Source: Lutjanus erythropterus
Lineage: Eukaryota; Chordata; Actinopteri; Lutjaniformes; Lutjanidae
Direction of reading: 5' to 3'
Assembly (NCBI GenBank): GCA_020091685.1
Contig: CM034603.1
Location: forward strand, 10,708,683-10,772,682
DNA length: 64,000 nucleotides
The number at the start of each line of letters is the position of its first letter. The first letter of the stretch is position 1. Of the stretch, positions 23,451 to 37,153 are shown in pieces. Both the position numbers and the translations under genes were made by a program. The notes beneath the pieces were generated by a model that saw only the letters and a program-made list of their open reading frames with translations, was not told the DNA's origin and did not search any database.

Positions 23451-23843
23451 GTGGAGACACTTCACTTTGACCAACAGTGCCACCCATAAAGCCACACCTC
23501 TAACATGGCTAAAACACACAGAACACAAATGTTCTCAAAGTAAAACAAAGTTTCAGTGAGGCAAAACTTCCTGATCTACAAGGACGTGGTGAGAGATGTG
23601 AGCTGAACATCTGTAATATGGCTGTCAGCTCCATCACTGTTATATAAAGGTGAGAGTCATTTCACATTTATATAAGTGGAAGTGATAAAGAGTTGTCAAA
23701 CATGAACAGTTTGCCTTTGGGTTAATATTACATGGATTAGTCAGAGTATTGATTGATTAATTGATTTATCAGTGATATTAGTGTCTCTGATTCAACTTAT
23801 GACCAACTTGCTGTATAAAATCTAGAATTTGGTTTAAAGTTTT

Positions 23844-24140
23844 GGATGTGAAATGTTCAACATTTTGTTTCTTTCTTACCCATCATTTGTAATCTTGTGT
23901 TATTTCTCTCTCACTGTTTTCATTTATTTTCCCATCTTGTTCCTATTTGCTGTAATCAATTGTTTTAGCTGTTGTTCAGAACTCCAATGCCGATACTTTG
24001 GTGTAGTACTTTGGGGACTTTACCTCAGTTTTCTTGTTGAAATCAAAGTCTGAACACAGTGCAGTCGAGCTTCCAGGAAATATGATTTGGGTGCTAAAAT
24101 AATATCACAGCACACCACACACACAATGCTACATTTAGGT
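23844..24140 (+). repeat. Direct duplicate, left unit
   Basis: About 300 bases repeated at 25018-25315 with many substitutions (shared 'tgtttctttct', 'catttgtaat', 'gaaatcaaagtctga', 'ccaggaaatatg'). hAT-like 'gattgattaattgattta' lies just before the left unit and 'gattaattgattaattgct' after the right one. Confidence 0.6.
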
Positions 24141-25017
24141 GAAACTTTAATAAAAGCTTGTTATCACAGACCAAGAAAAGAATTGCCTTTTGTCCCAAAG
24201 TCCCCATTAAAAAACAGTTCATTTCTAAATCTCTCTAAATACATTTTTTGGGAAATGGGCTGTGGAAAGTCAATGTGAGGCTCATTGCTTTCTCCATCAA
24301 TACAAACACGCCCTGAGGCTCTGTCTCAGAGACGAAGATAATAACGAGACAGTCTCTAGTAATGTGACGGAGCATCATGTGTTCTGCAGAGCGTGCCGAG
24401 TATCACCCCAACAGTTCCCTTCTCACTGTTACTCTGATGTTCAGTCAGTTTAGAGCTGAACAACTTTTATGACAACCCCTGTTTATTCTGTGTAATGGAG
24501 AAATAGCCTCTTTTTGCAGTGAAGGCAGCAGTGAAACCTCAGGAGGTATAGCGACGGCAGGCGATTAATCTCTAAACTGCCTGTACGTCTCACTGTAATG
24601 AAACATTATAGTTGCTTCTGAGATAGTGAGGATCATTTTTGCACTCAAACCGTAACAAGCTGTAAACACAAAAATGTTAGCAAACAGCTGCTTATTTACA
24701 CATTCAGCAGACATGTAGCTACATTAGCATTAAGTTGTGTTTCTGAACACATGACAAAGTTGAATATTTACTTTCCTTTTAGCTCATTTATTATTTTTTT
24801 TCCTTTTAGCTCGCTTATTTAGGCTATTTAAATGGTGCAATAACTATCAGCGGGGATAACTATCTTGGAATAATTAATGAAACATTAGAGCAACAAATTG
24901 CCAGCTACACTATTTTGATACTGGATTAATGGCTTCAGTTTTTTTTAAGCAAAAATGTCAAACATTTGCTTGTTCCACCTTCTTAAATGTAAGGATTCAA
25001 GCTGTGTTTCAAAGTAT

Positions 25018-25315
25018 GAATGTGAAATGTTTAATGTCTTGTTTCTTTCTTCCCCACCATTTGTAATTTTGTGTTATGTCTCTCTCAGTGGTTCACTCTT
25101 TTCTTTTATCTTTTCCATTTTGTTACTGTTTGCTTGTTCCTACTGTTTTCAGGCATTGTTCAGCCAGCCTATTGCCCATACTTTGGTCTGGTACTTCTGG
25201 GACTTAACCTCAATTTTCTGGTTCAAATCAAAGTCTGAAAACAGTGCAGTAAAAAGATGCCAGGAAATATGGTTGGCTGATAAAATAATTTCTTAGAACA
25301 CCACACACAATAGAT
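25018..25315 (+). repeat. Direct duplicate, right unit
   Basis: Partner of 23844-24140, offset about 1.17 kb. Probably two copies of one non-autonomous element of hAT type, since 24840-25480 has AATTAAT/ATTAATT-rich ends. Confidence 0.6.
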
Positions 25316-25859
25316 AAACTTTAAGACTTAAGGTAAAAATTTCTTCTTCACTTTGGGCTCTGGGAAATTGTGATGAGCCTTTTTTTTTTTTACTTTCTCC
25401 CTCCTACATTTTATAGACTAAATGATTAATTGATTAATTGCTAAAATAATTAGCAGATCAATCGATAATGAAAATAGCCTAATCGTCTACTAGTTCATTC
25501 ATTCATTCATGAAATGTCTTCTGTCCCTTTTAACATGACACATTGTTAATATAAAAATATTGTTTAGTGGATCTTTAACTTTTTATGTAATATTTTTGCA
25601 ATAAAACATCTTTAATCGAGTAGAACTCTGTAATATATTTTGTTGAGTTGCATACTTACATTATTCCATATCTTTCCAGCCATTTTTAAATGCATCTATA
25701 ATTTAATTAGAGTTGTTGCAATAATTGCAAATTCCTGACAAACCAACTGCAGGGGATGGCAAGCAGCCATGTTTTTTTTTTTCTGTTGATTCATGAAGGT
25801 TGATCCTTCTTGTTTTACTGTAAACTTCCATCCTTACATATGCAGTACATCCTGTGATG

Positions 25860-26205
25860 TATCATTTGTGATGACGTTACTGCAACATTATAGTTACAAT
25901 GTTACCATTAGTTGAGTTGTTGAAACATTACATTGTAACAAGTTTTCTTTAATATTTATGCAACAGCTGTTAAATGTCCTTCACATAATGTTCCCAGTAC
26001 TTTACATAATTACACTGCTGCAACGTTGCTAAAACGTCACAACATCTCCAAAAGGTGGTAGAAACGCTGGGGCAACATTCTGGCGATGTTCAAAAATAAT
26101 ATCCTGGCGACGACGTTCTGGAATCTCACTTGGTGGATTGCTTCAGCGTCACGTGTAGCAAAAGTAACATTGCAACTATGTTCCTGAAACGACTTTGTGT
26201 TAGTA
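25860..26205. repeat. Degenerate 'caacgtt' repeat region
   Basis: Loose repetition of 'caacattat', 'caacgttgctaaaacgtc', 'gcaactatgttcctgaaacg'. It resembles the style of the satellite at 49590-50520 but with other motifs. No clean unit length. Confidence 0.35.
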
Positions 26206-27502
26206 AGGATTCATGTTAAATGAATGAATCGGTGCTTCAAAAAATTCACCAAGCAATACGAGGGCCAGCTAAAGCTCAAGGACGGCTCGATACCAGCTGT
26301 CAGTGACAGCAATATGGCGTTCTGCAGTTTTCAAATAGCTGGAGGTGCAACATTTGTTAAGGGCAAAGTGTAAAAAAACTGAGGTAAAGATCTTCTGTCA
26401 TACGAATGAGATTTTACAGACTTAAACATTTTTTTTATTAAGATTCCTGCAAAAACGACCAGGTATTTCCAGTTCACTTTGTTTGAATATCAATGTGAAC
26501 ACACCAATGCACTCAAAAGAGGAAGCTGAAGTACAGAAGAACTTAAACTGAGATATAGCATAGGCCTTTGTTCATTTATTTGTTCCTTTGTTTGTCTCTG
26601 TTGTTTTTACGTGAGATACTTAGCAGCAGAAATGACATATTATACATTCAAGTGAACGTAGGTCTACTGAAAAAAATCTTTTGACATTAAAGTTAGCCAG
26701 TTCCAATGAGTAAAGCTGGGATTTAGATTAGCCATATTTAGTTTAGCTTCCTTCATCATCTTCTTCTTCTTCTTGGCTTTTTTTCCGGTCTGCCTGGATA
26801 CAGTGAGGCTGTGGAGGAAGGTAGGATGTGTCACCATGAACCAAATACAAGACTTCATGCATTATGGATAGTCAGTCGTAGGGGAAGCATCTTACATAAG
26901 GAACCACTGCTTATATAATTAGACGAGAACTTGACGAATGATTGGTGTGGGTGATTTGTGACTGGATGCCTCTGAGTATGTTTGTCTGTTTTTTTCTCTT
27001 TTTTGTGTGCTTTTTAAATGTATGTGCAGTATGTTTGTATAGTGTGTCTGTGTGTGTGTGTGTGTGTTGTCTCTCTCTCCATCCTGTGAAACGTGCCGCT
27101 GGAGATAAAGGGCTTCAAAGGCAGAGCTCTGCTAATGAGTGTAAACTGCTGTGACAGCCAAGGAGGGTTACCCCCTCTGTCTCTCCTCTCGCTCTCTCTT
27201 CTCAATCAGCTGCACTTCCTCTTCTCCTTTTCCTGCTCTTTTTCCACACTCTCTGTTTCCATGGCTATTCACACATCAGATTTCTCTCTGTCTTTGGCTA
27301 TCGCTCCCGCTTCATCTTTCTGGTTTTTTTTCCCCACTTGTTTTCCATTTTTTCCCCCAGCCTTTTCCCTCGCCCTCACCCCTGTCTCTGTGTCTCCATC
27401 TCCACAAAGCCAATTAACTCCACTGAGGAGGGCAGAAAGACACGCCAGAAATTATACCTCCATCTGTCAACATGCCATTCTTTGCTTTTTGCCAGCCTAA
27501 CA

Positions 27503-28318
27503 CATTAAAGGAGAGGTCTATAATATATTTACTGTAATAAATCATAAAATGACCATGATATGTCATCACAGATTTAAGTCTGTATAAAGCAAATTCTGAA
27601 ATTTTCTTCTAAACATATCACACGTTAGAAAATTGTTGCTGAAAACATGAAAAGACTCAGAACTATATAGTACTGAAATGCAGAATTAGACCATTAAATC
27701 TTTCTGGACCTGAAATATGGCTCGATGCTGCACTGGAGCTGTAGTCCCCTAAAAGTTTATAAGCCAGCTCACGAACAAGTGGAGTCTGGCAGGCAGTGAC
27801 TGAACTCCAACTCCAGTGTGTATTTTCAGAGCAGTGGGCTTTTGTTTTCAGGATAATGGGCTTAACTTTACATTGACAGACATCTGACAGTTATAAACAG
27901 CTGATCAAATTACAGTGGAGGACTTGTCGCTCGTTATTGACAGATTACAGTGTTGTGCGTGTCTTGCACTCCTGCAGTGTTCCTGCAGCCTGCCTGAGCT
28001 TCCTCGAGTCTGGAGAGAGGAAGTCAAGGGGAAACAACTGGCTTCAACCATAGACCAGTCCCTCCAGGAAGTTGCGATGTTGCAATCGCAGCAGTTGACA
28101 CAAATTAAACCAGCTCCAATACATTTGTTTCTTTGTGGAGAACCTAAAGGTGCACTTCTTTTATGTACAAAGAAAGCATATTTTGTTTGAAGTTTTGTAA
28201 TCCTGTGTCCTTTTGCTAAGGTTACTTAGCAACATTCAGAACAGAGTGTGGTTCTGTCTTGTTATTTGGACTGTGGTACTAATTTTCGGATATGCAGTCG
28301 TTACATATTGCTCCTTTA
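27503..28318. mobile_element. TTAA-flanked inverted-repeat element
   Basis: Left end attaaaggagaggtcta, right end atattgctcctttaaa: inverted 'ttaaaggag/ctcctttaa'. Shares its body with 19492-20006. Relative to that copy it has an extra stretch from about 28053 ('ccagtccctccaggaagttg'), probably a further insertion. Confidence 0.6.
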
Positions 28319-30098
28319 AATCATCATTTAAACTGACCAAGTTATGATGGAGAGACACTCCTTGCCTTTCTCTGCTGCTTTAAATGCTGCAGCAACATCT
28401 TCCTCCTCAGTATAAATTGGTGACCTCGACTGTTATCATTGCAGCTTCTTTGCAGTGGACGCCTTATTTGTGGATTTACCTTCATGCAGACACAGACAGC
28501 ACAGTCTGACAAAGGAAAAATAAGCAGAAACACCACTATTTCTTGGTGCAGCTTTGCGACTGTTCATAGTGATATGTGAATCCCTTTATTCTGAAAAATT
28601 AATTACCTGGACACATGTGGACCTTCTCTGCCCCGCTGCAAGAATGAAATCAGGCTGCCTCTGCAGTGTCAGGCTGTATGGGGTGAAAAAAGGGACATAA
28701 ATTATTTGTCCCTGCCTTACTGTGTGTCTTTTGCAATCCTTATCGTCTCTGGCACATTGCAGAGAAAGAGGAGGATTTAAACTTCAAAAGTCTTAAAGTC
28801 AGTATAAATACTGTATGTAAGGAAAGGGATACCCAGCTGAATAAGACACTGCAAAAAAAAGAAGAAAAATCCTGTGCAGAATGTTAGCAGTAATGGATAT
28901 TTAGGTAGAAGGAATATGCTGGATTTGGAGTTTCTTCTAAGATGTGTCATTCTGTATTTGTCAGGAAAGCTTGCACTCGCAAGACCTGTTTTTTACCTGC
29001 CTTATCTCTAGCAGGTAAAAAAAAAGGCGACTTGAGGAGCAGAGGAGACAGAAAATAACCTGTTCTGCTCTGTCTTTTCCTGTTTCACTTCTCCTCTTCT
29101 GTTTTGTTCTGCCAGAGGCTCTCCGTCTCTCCTTGGGGAGAAGATCTACAACTAAACCTGAGTTGAAGTGTTTCAAGACTCAGTGCATCTGTACACTAGT
29201 TGGCAATGCATGCAATTGTGTGTGTGTGTGTTTAAATATTCTTTCCCTCTTTTTCATTATCAAAGAGACCATATTTAAATATGCTTTTTTTTTTTTGGTT
29301 TAAAAAAAAGGTCAAACCGAGGTAAATAAACCCTCAATTTATTGAAGCGAAGAGTTTTACTGTACCGCTGTGGAAATGTAAGAGGCTTTCTGTGCATTCA
29401 ACTATACAATTTATTCAAAACCACTTTTCTCCTCTGTGGGCTGCTGGGAACATACATAACTGAGCATGATTTCACATTGTGACTTTAACATACAGTACCA
29501 TATCCATTAAAACCTATTACCATCTGGAGGGATCCTATACACCTCCATGACTACAAAGCTGAGGGGTTTCTTTTTCCAAATCAGCCCACTCATGCAAAAC
29601 ATGTTCGCCTCTGCAAGAAGTCTGGCACGAAAGCATCACACTAAAGGTGTACTGTATGTTATGATTCAGATTCACTGGTTATTTTTGTGTGAATTGACTT
29701 GCCAAGTTCTTCTTGTACTGTACATGTAGATGGTTCTGTGCAGACTGTGACATGATTCATGTCCAAGCTATCAAATGTATAAACAGTAGAACAAGAAGTG
29801 GACGTACCGTTCAGGTCTCAAAAGTGAAGCAAAGGAAAGAAGTGTCTGAAACTTGCACTCTTTATAATGTCCAGCAGGGGTCCACTGGCTGCAAAAAGAA
29901 ATCCCACTATAGTCCGACTGTGAGTCTTATATGAAAATGACCCTACTTTTTACTTGATGTACATGTTAAACAGTTTCCTAATGAGTTCATGGTCTTGTTC
30001 AATACAGCATGATTTTCATTTTGTAGATTATGGTCCAATTTAGAGTAAAATGGATGATAAAGCATTCCATGATTCAGAGCTGGGCACACAAACACAAA

Positions 30099-30625
30099 AC
30101 TCAGATCAAACTGTCAAATTAGGTAGAGATGATCAAATATGAATCAAAATTCTGTTACTCAGTTGCCTATTTCTTGCATAAATTGTTTTTAGAAGCATAA
30201 TTTAGTGTACTGTTTATCTGTAATAGGAGAAAGATTACAACCAGACTTCAGGGTCGTGTCTGTAAGGGAACCCAAGATTTGTGAAACTGTTGTGAGATTT
30301 GTGTGCATTGTTTCTTAATTTTGCACATTGTACAAGCATAACAATGTTGTTTAAGATATAGCTAGGTAGGTTCAAGGACCAAAAACACCTGGTTAAAAAG
30401 AAGAGCATGGTTTGGGTTAAAATATTGAATAAATATTTCATGGGTCTGGGGTTTCCTTCTAGACATGACCAGGTGGCTGTGTTTATGGTTTCCAACAGAG
30501 CCTCCCAAAACTCAGACCAGCAAACCAGGCACTGCCATTCAAATATAGATCAAGATTTGGTTACGAAATGTTTTCAGAAACATAATTTGGTGTATTCTTT
30601 AGTTGTAGTACAAGAAATATCGCGA
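30099..30625 (+). repeat. Duplicated segment with an inverted-repeat element between
   Basis: 'aactcaga.ca', 'agaagcataatttagtgta' (30099-30245) returns as 'aactcagacca', 'cagaaacataatttggtgta' (30509-30625). Between them a short element has ends 'gggtcgtgtctgtaagggaa' and 'tttccttctagacatgacc' (about 30251-30478), related to 47629-47732. Confidence 0.5.
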
Positions 30626-31949
30626 CCAGGCAGGTGACTTTTATTTCCTTGAGCCAAAAACAAGCTTTTAACCAAAACACAGGATTGCAACCCATAATAC
30701 CACCAAAATGCCAAACTCAAGGACTTAAAGGCCACAAACAAGTGGGTGACGTAACAGTGGCTCTGTCCACTATGTCTACTGTCTCTGATAAAATGCAGCA
30801 CAATTTGAGGAAAGTAGCGACACACCATCAGAGTGGTAAACACACAGTGGACACAGCACTATTTACCATGAATTTTATTGCTGGACGTCTGTTAATATGA
30901 AAACCACATCAATAATTTAAGACCATCACATAGTAGTTTGGAGTCAGACTTCACAATATCCAGTGGGTGCACTGACCATAAACACCTTTTATTAAAAAGG
31001 GAATTTTTTGCAGTAACTTTCCATTCCTCAATAAAATGTTCAGCAGAAAGATACTGCGAGCAAATGTCTAGGGCTTTCTTAATCTCCGTTTTAATCAAAT
31101 TACTGTATTTACTGAAGGTATTACCCAGGAATAACCAGACGTTATTGATCTGAATTTAAATGTGAAAGTACCATGCTGCTTCATGAATAACAATTAGACT
31201 GTTAACAGGAAAACAACCTGTTGTAGAGTTTTAGCAGCATACATGATGGCACAGACCATTTTTGATATGAAAACCTTAAAGGGGAATTCCATCAATCTAA
31301 CACATCATAATGACTTCAGTAGTCGTGAGAAGTGTCACTCAGCCGCAAAAAACAGTCATAAAGTATGGAATATTTTAGCTTGAGAGAAATGGCAGGAGGG
31401 CGCTAATGAAAAGGTGCTATCAAGTTGCATCTTGGGACATCAAGCCACACTGAGCTCCTCCCACTGTTCCCTAGATATCCTTGACAACCTGTGAGCCTCC
31501 CTCCGAGGTCAGTTCATCTTGTCTGTCACATTTCTGCACCAGGCCGTTTTTGATATTTCAAGCTTTTTTTTTTACCAGGAGTCCAGTCGGTGCAAACTTT
31601 GTTGTACATGCTGCCTTCACTGGAAACAGAAGACGCAGTCTGCACAATCACCACTAGCTTATTTGTGTGACAATTTGAAGATGCCACATAGAACATCAAT
31701 TGTGGAACGCCTTAATCCTTTTCTTATCATTTGGTTTCAGTCAGAACTGTATAATAGGATCAACTTTATGTTGCTGTTCAAAAGCATAGATAGACCATTG
31801 TGTTTAGGTAGGGGTTGTTCCTACTAGGGATGTTCTGATACCATTACTGGAAATGCCTTTGATACAACTTAAACTGTTGGCTCAGGAATCTGCAAGTTTG
31901 ATGAGTTGCACAAATCCATGTTATCACGTAATTCACCTAATAAAACAGC

Positions 31950-32170
31950 CTGTGTGAATTTTTTCCCCCAGGACCCTAAAATCTTGACTCGCCCTAGTCT
32001 GACTCTGATTTGCTTTCCCTGATTTTCTAAGCAGTCTCACTCCTCATACATAAACCCAACCAAACCAAACCAAACCAAACCAAACCAAACCAAAACTGGC
32101 AGCAAGTATGAGCCAATCAGACAACAATGATAGCAATCATATCACACCTATACTAAAAAATGACAATACA
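31950..32170. repeat. Fragment of the long inverted-repeat transposon family with CCAAA array
   Basis: 'cccccaggaccctaaaatct', 'gactctgatttgctt' and 'gagccaatcagac' match inner arms of copies A to C. A (CCAAA)n array at about 32053-32095 has grown from the 'aacccaaccaa' part. Confidence 0.5.
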
Positions 32171-32201
32171 TTTTTTTTTTAAATTATATATGTACACTTT
32201 C

Positions 32202-32517
32202 TTAAAGGGATAGTTCACCCCAAAATGAAAATCCGATCATTACCTATTCACTCTCATGCTGACTGAAGGTTTTACAGGAAAACAGCAGTGCAGAAACTCC
32301 CAAACAATGTAGTAATTTTTGATCAGTCTTCAAAAGTAAAAAGCCAACTGAAAAAAAAGAAAGAACATGAAATGCCTCCATACCACTCGTCTGATTTAAT
32401 CCAAATCTCCCCGACACCCAAAGTTGACTTGAAAGACGGCATTTATCTTTGCTGTAGATCCTTAGCTTGGGGTCACGTTCATGTGCGCATGTATACCATC
32501 TGAACTATCCCTTTAAA
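32202..32517. mobile_element. MITE with TTAA flanks
   Basis: Terminal inverted repeats cttaaagggatagttca / tgaactatccctttaaag are nearly perfect. About 316 bases. Body shared with 5537 to about 5858. Confidence 0.8.
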
Positions 32518-34561
32518 GTCATCTCCTGCCAGTCTTTCAAATTACTGCTTAACTACCGCTAAATTGCTGGAGTGGCCCTTTAATTCCTTACTCTGGAGAC
32601 TTACTTAACTCTAACATTATATCTTTTGTAAGTATTTTTCAAAACACAAAATAAACTCTACAATATTTCTTTCTTTATTTTTTTTTTAACAAAACTGTAG
32701 GTAGCCTGTGAATCTCCTCTGCAGTATCTTCTGGCAAGTCTGGCATATTTCTTCTTTGATCTTTAATTAGATTGATGACGCATGCACTGTGGCAAAAAGT
32801 GAGGAAGGAGAGCGGAAGGACAAGGATGCATATAGGATGGAGAGGAGGACGAGACAGGGATGGAGGGGAGGATGAGGAGTGACAGCAGAGAGGGACAGTC
32901 ATCAGGGAGGATTCATCCTCCACAGAAAAACACCATTCACTCTCTAATCTGTTGCCTGCAGCTCAGCGGCTGCCACGGCAAAATGTAAGAGCCTGTCAAG
33001 TCGGCAGCAGCAGTTGGATCTTAATTGAGTGAGGCCTCCCAGTCGAGTCCACGCAGGGAGCTGGGGACCACCCACCCAGATGTCTATGTGGGAAAGCTGA
33101 GGGTTCATCTCATAAGTCTTAAAATGCCAAGTGAGACTTGCATGTCACTCCAGACACATTTCTGAAGGCTGCGCAGCCAATCAGCGAGAACATTTCGAAC
33201 ATTTCCCCCACTTTAACTAACTTACATATAAATCACAGCCCTGGATTTCTGAATTTACAATCCAATCACCTTTGCTTCCTCAACTAATGTCCTTTCAGGA
33301 TGCAGGGAAAGCAACAGCAGCACTCAGCTCAGCCCTCATGGTGACTATCTCCAGTCACAGCACTGTAACCACAACAAACCACCAATCAATAACCGACTAT
33401 ATATCGCAGTTTTTGCCTCTTACATCGATGGAGAAATTCCAGACAAGCTTAAGTCCAAGGTCTTCTCTCCTCAGACATCCACTGTTTCAGTGGTTGGTAG
33501 TCTTGTGAAACAGCAGCAGGCAGATTCCCTGCCCAGGGGACAGAGTGATTGTAATGCTTTTAGGGTTTAATGCTTTCAGTGTATTTATAGATCTCTGAGG
33601 GACGCAGAGTGCTCTCTCCCTCTCTGTCTCCCTCCTTTTCTCTCTTGCCAACTCCCATCTTGGTGTCGTGTTCACAGCTTTTTATCAAATAGCGTGGCAA
33701 GAAAACTGAAACAGGTACCACCGGCTGCAGTCCAAACATGAGAGGCCTCCATGTGAAAGTTACAGATAATTCATTTTCAGCCTGTGGAGGAATTGTATTC
33801 ACTCACATGAGAAAGATGTTTTACACTTTGTGTGATAGTATCAGGTGATGTTGTGCTCTGCTCTGGTTTTGTACTTGCTAGACAGATTAGCAAGTGATAG
33901 CTGGGTTTTATAGGACTGGTGTTTCAATATTTACATAGTTTACGTTTGAACATCAGTTCCAAAACTTTTTTAAGGGGGGTATCTAAAAGACTAAATCTTT
34001 AGAACAGCTGGGTGTAATTTGTAGTATTTATTTTTCTTGTAGAAAATGGACCACATTGTACTGTAATTGCAGAAATACAACTATATAGCAGTTATGAATT
34101 AATTTTAATTTACTGTGTCACTACTTTGTACACTCTAATTTGCCAATACAGATGCAAATTCAACCCCTTGTTTGCGCAGTTGCTGAATGATGGGAATTAT
34201 TAAGAGTGTGGCAAATCAATGTTTCTTTTTTTTTTCACACCAGCACTCTGTGAACTCTGCCTCTGATTGACTAGTACTCATTGCCTCTGTGAGGCTGGTT
34301 GTAAATGCTATTTTGCAGAGATATGAATACAGATTTTAGATTGTCCTTCGGTGTGCCACTGATCGAGGCATTAGAGTTTCACATGGGATCAAAGACCTGC
34401 GGCTTCTTTCTAGAACCATCACTTTATTGTGACAACAATACAAACAAAATCCAAGAAAAGCAAAAATCTTGATGGTAGTACCATAATGCAATGCATCCAC
34501 TGGACACACTGGAAATGTTCTAAGTGTGGGGTGCAACTCAGACCCATCAGACTTACCTCAA

Positions 34562-34589
34562 GGTTCTCAAGCTAGATGGCTTGAGAACC
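34562..34589. other. Perfect 11-bp hairpin
   Basis: ggttctcaagc, loop tagatg, gcttgagaacc. No U-run or promoter follows, so no terminator role is proposed; a structured RNA is possible but unsupported. Confidence 0.6.
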
Positions 34590-35021
34590 GGCCAATGTTT
34601 CACTAATGCAGTTATAGAATTTTCACTTAGCTTAGTTACACACCTTTGAATCACTACTTGTGCTGCAGCTTATGGAGGTTTGTTGTATTTTTGGTCATTG
34701 ACAGTAAGTCAGAGCTTGGAAAGCTGCATTAAGAGTGAGGATGTCATCATCCTAGGATAGTTAGGTCTACACATGCCGCTGCTCCCACAGATATTTGTGA
34801 CAATGGCAATAAAAATGGCAAGTACTGTGGATGATATTGCCATAGTTATACAGGATGTTGTCACTGAATTACAGAGCAGCTCTTCAATCAGAATATTTCT
34901 TTAATCCTTGAGAAAAACGTTAAGCTTTATCAAGCTCCACCACACTGTCATGAGCTACTTTATTGGTAAAGACAAAACAAACAAAACAAAACTAGAAGGG
35001 GTCACTCAGTAGAGTGCATCT

Positions 35022-35071
35022 GGCAACTGATGGTGAAGCACCTACTGCAATGCCAGCAGAACTGCCAGATG
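35022..35071 (-). repeat. Other half of inverted pair with 15739-15788
   Basis: Forty-five of fifty bases match in inverted orientation. Preceded by 'gtcactcagtagagtgca'. Confidence 0.7.
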
Positions 35072-36385
35072 TAACAACTGGAAATTTGCAAAGATTTTTT
35101 TGTATATTATAGTACAGTGCAGGTTTTCAAACAAGCAATTACAGGTTCGATGAGCTTCATTTTAAATATTTGAATGAAATATCTAGAATACAACTTCCTT
35201 ATAAAGTTGTGATGTAAGACGCTGTGGTACAATAGGTCGTGGCATACACCTTTAACTTTGGTTTGTGACACTAAAGGAGAAGATAATGAAAAACAGGAAT
35301 TTAATCATCTTGTATTGTGCCTAACTTAGGTGGATCATAGCATATTGGGTATGATTTAAAACTGCAGATGCTCTGGTTTAGACCAAACTTTTCCATGGAT
35401 GTTAGTTTTTAAGCCACAACAAATGCTAAAAATATGTCTCACAACAGACTACTGAGTAAGCCTTGTTTTTAGCTTGGCAGTGGCTGATGACTTGCAGCCA
35501 GTTAAGAGGAGTGAGGAGTCGGCTGTCGATATAAAACAGACCAGTCAATAAAATAGATTTTTCAGAAATCAAGAAAAGGTTGTTGAGAATACAGTTATAA
35601 ATGTCTTCAAGAAATATGAGGCTGATGGGTCCAATAGTATTCAAGATTAGTTGCACACAGATATAACACTCACACACGCACACACACACACACAACCAAA
35701 TGCATAATCCCATCCAAGCTTGTGCCTGGCGCAGATAATAACTTCCTCTCCCAAACAGAAATGGACCAACATGAACACAATATCAGGCTAAATCAATGAA
35801 AGAAAACAAAATGGCAATTCAGTCTGGTTTTCTTTGCGTGTGCTTGTGCCCAGTTTAAGGAAAATAGGGCACTTATGTGTATTTTATTAACATTTAGAAT
35901 TAGGTAAATATCATAAGCCCACTGCAGTGATGCATAAGCCATCACAAACTGTTTACACTTATAACTGCGTTATTAAAGTTTGTATCTTCTCCCTCAAAAT
36001 TTGTATTTTAATGACCAGATGCCATTGATCAAGTATACAAGGTCTGAGAAAATGCAAGAAGTAGGTCTCAGCCATATAATAAAACACCACCTCCCCCCAG
36101 GGTGCCCTTCTAACAAAATAAGGCTCTCCGTGATTGTGCTCTCTGTGATTGACAACGCAACCTTGAACCCTGTCAGTCAAGTTTTAGTATTAAAAAAAAG
36201 TGGAATTAAAAGCCCACACTGCATCCAAAGTGAGGTGCAATTATAAAACACTTTCACACTCTGAGCTTGCGGTCTGATGAAGGTGATCCATCAAACTGAG
36301 ACATGTCAAACGACCGTTTCATAGTGCTTTCATAGTGGCTGAGGAAAAACGAGGCTGGCCTTGGCATCGTTATACTCCCTGCCTT

Positions 36386-36388
<3 letters not shown>

Positions 36389-36425
<37 letters not shown>
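36389..36425. repeat. (GT)n array
   Basis: Uninterrupted GT units in intron 2. A short AC array is at about 35668-35693. Confidence 0.9.
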
Positions 36426-36430
<5 letters not shown>

Positions 36431-36972
36431 CTGCTGGAAAAAGCAGCCCTGGTGATAGACGACATATGGAGTGGTGTGCTAGTGAGGCAGTTCAGGGATA
36501 TTGGGTGGCATTAATCTAGTTTTGATGGTCCTTGTCAATCTCTTGTGTGATGTGCATGTTTTCCATATTGCACGCATGGGATCTGTACTTGAACTAGTTC
36601 TGAGAGATGTATGGGCTCGGGTTATGTAGGTAGGCCGGAAACACCAACGTTACACCTCTCACACAAGGTTTATGTTCATGGGGAAATTAACGTATACGCT
36701 TATTCATTTTACACTCTTATTTGCCGTGCTTTAAAATGCACTTGGGGACCAAAAACTTCTTCTGCTGTGGTAGCACAGACAGGTTTAATAAATGCAACAA
36801 TTGGGATGCACAGAGCACAGTAAAGGTCTAAAATAAGCATCATATTTCATCCTTGCCCACCTCAGTGTCCCTGGGTATGTCTTATCTTAATGAGTCTCCT
36901 CTTCCTTCAGAGTAAGCAGAAAATAAGTTCACAACAAATGCAGGTGGTGAATGTTTATGTTTGTAGTAGTGT

Positions 36973-36974
<2 letters not shown>

Positions 36975-37013
<39 letters not shown>

Positions 37014-37092
37014 TGGTTGTGGTCAGGAAGTTTCCCAATTATTGCTAGTATATTATGTGGGTATGTGTATAGATGTATGCATCTATCTATCC

Positions 37093-37127
<35 letters not shown>

Positions 37128-37153
37128 CATCTATCCATCTATCCATCTATCTG
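36975..37153. repeat. (GT)n and (ATCT/ATCC)n arrays
   Basis: GT array 36975-37011, then, after about 70 unique bases, 18 or so ATCT units with ATCC variants (37080-37153). Open frames here are Ile-Tyr-Leu-Ser repeats with no meaning. Confidence 0.95.

Noticed and set aside
34562-34589. Intrinsic terminator
   Set aside because: The hairpin has no U-run and lies in a eukaryotic intron; it is kept only as a hairpin.
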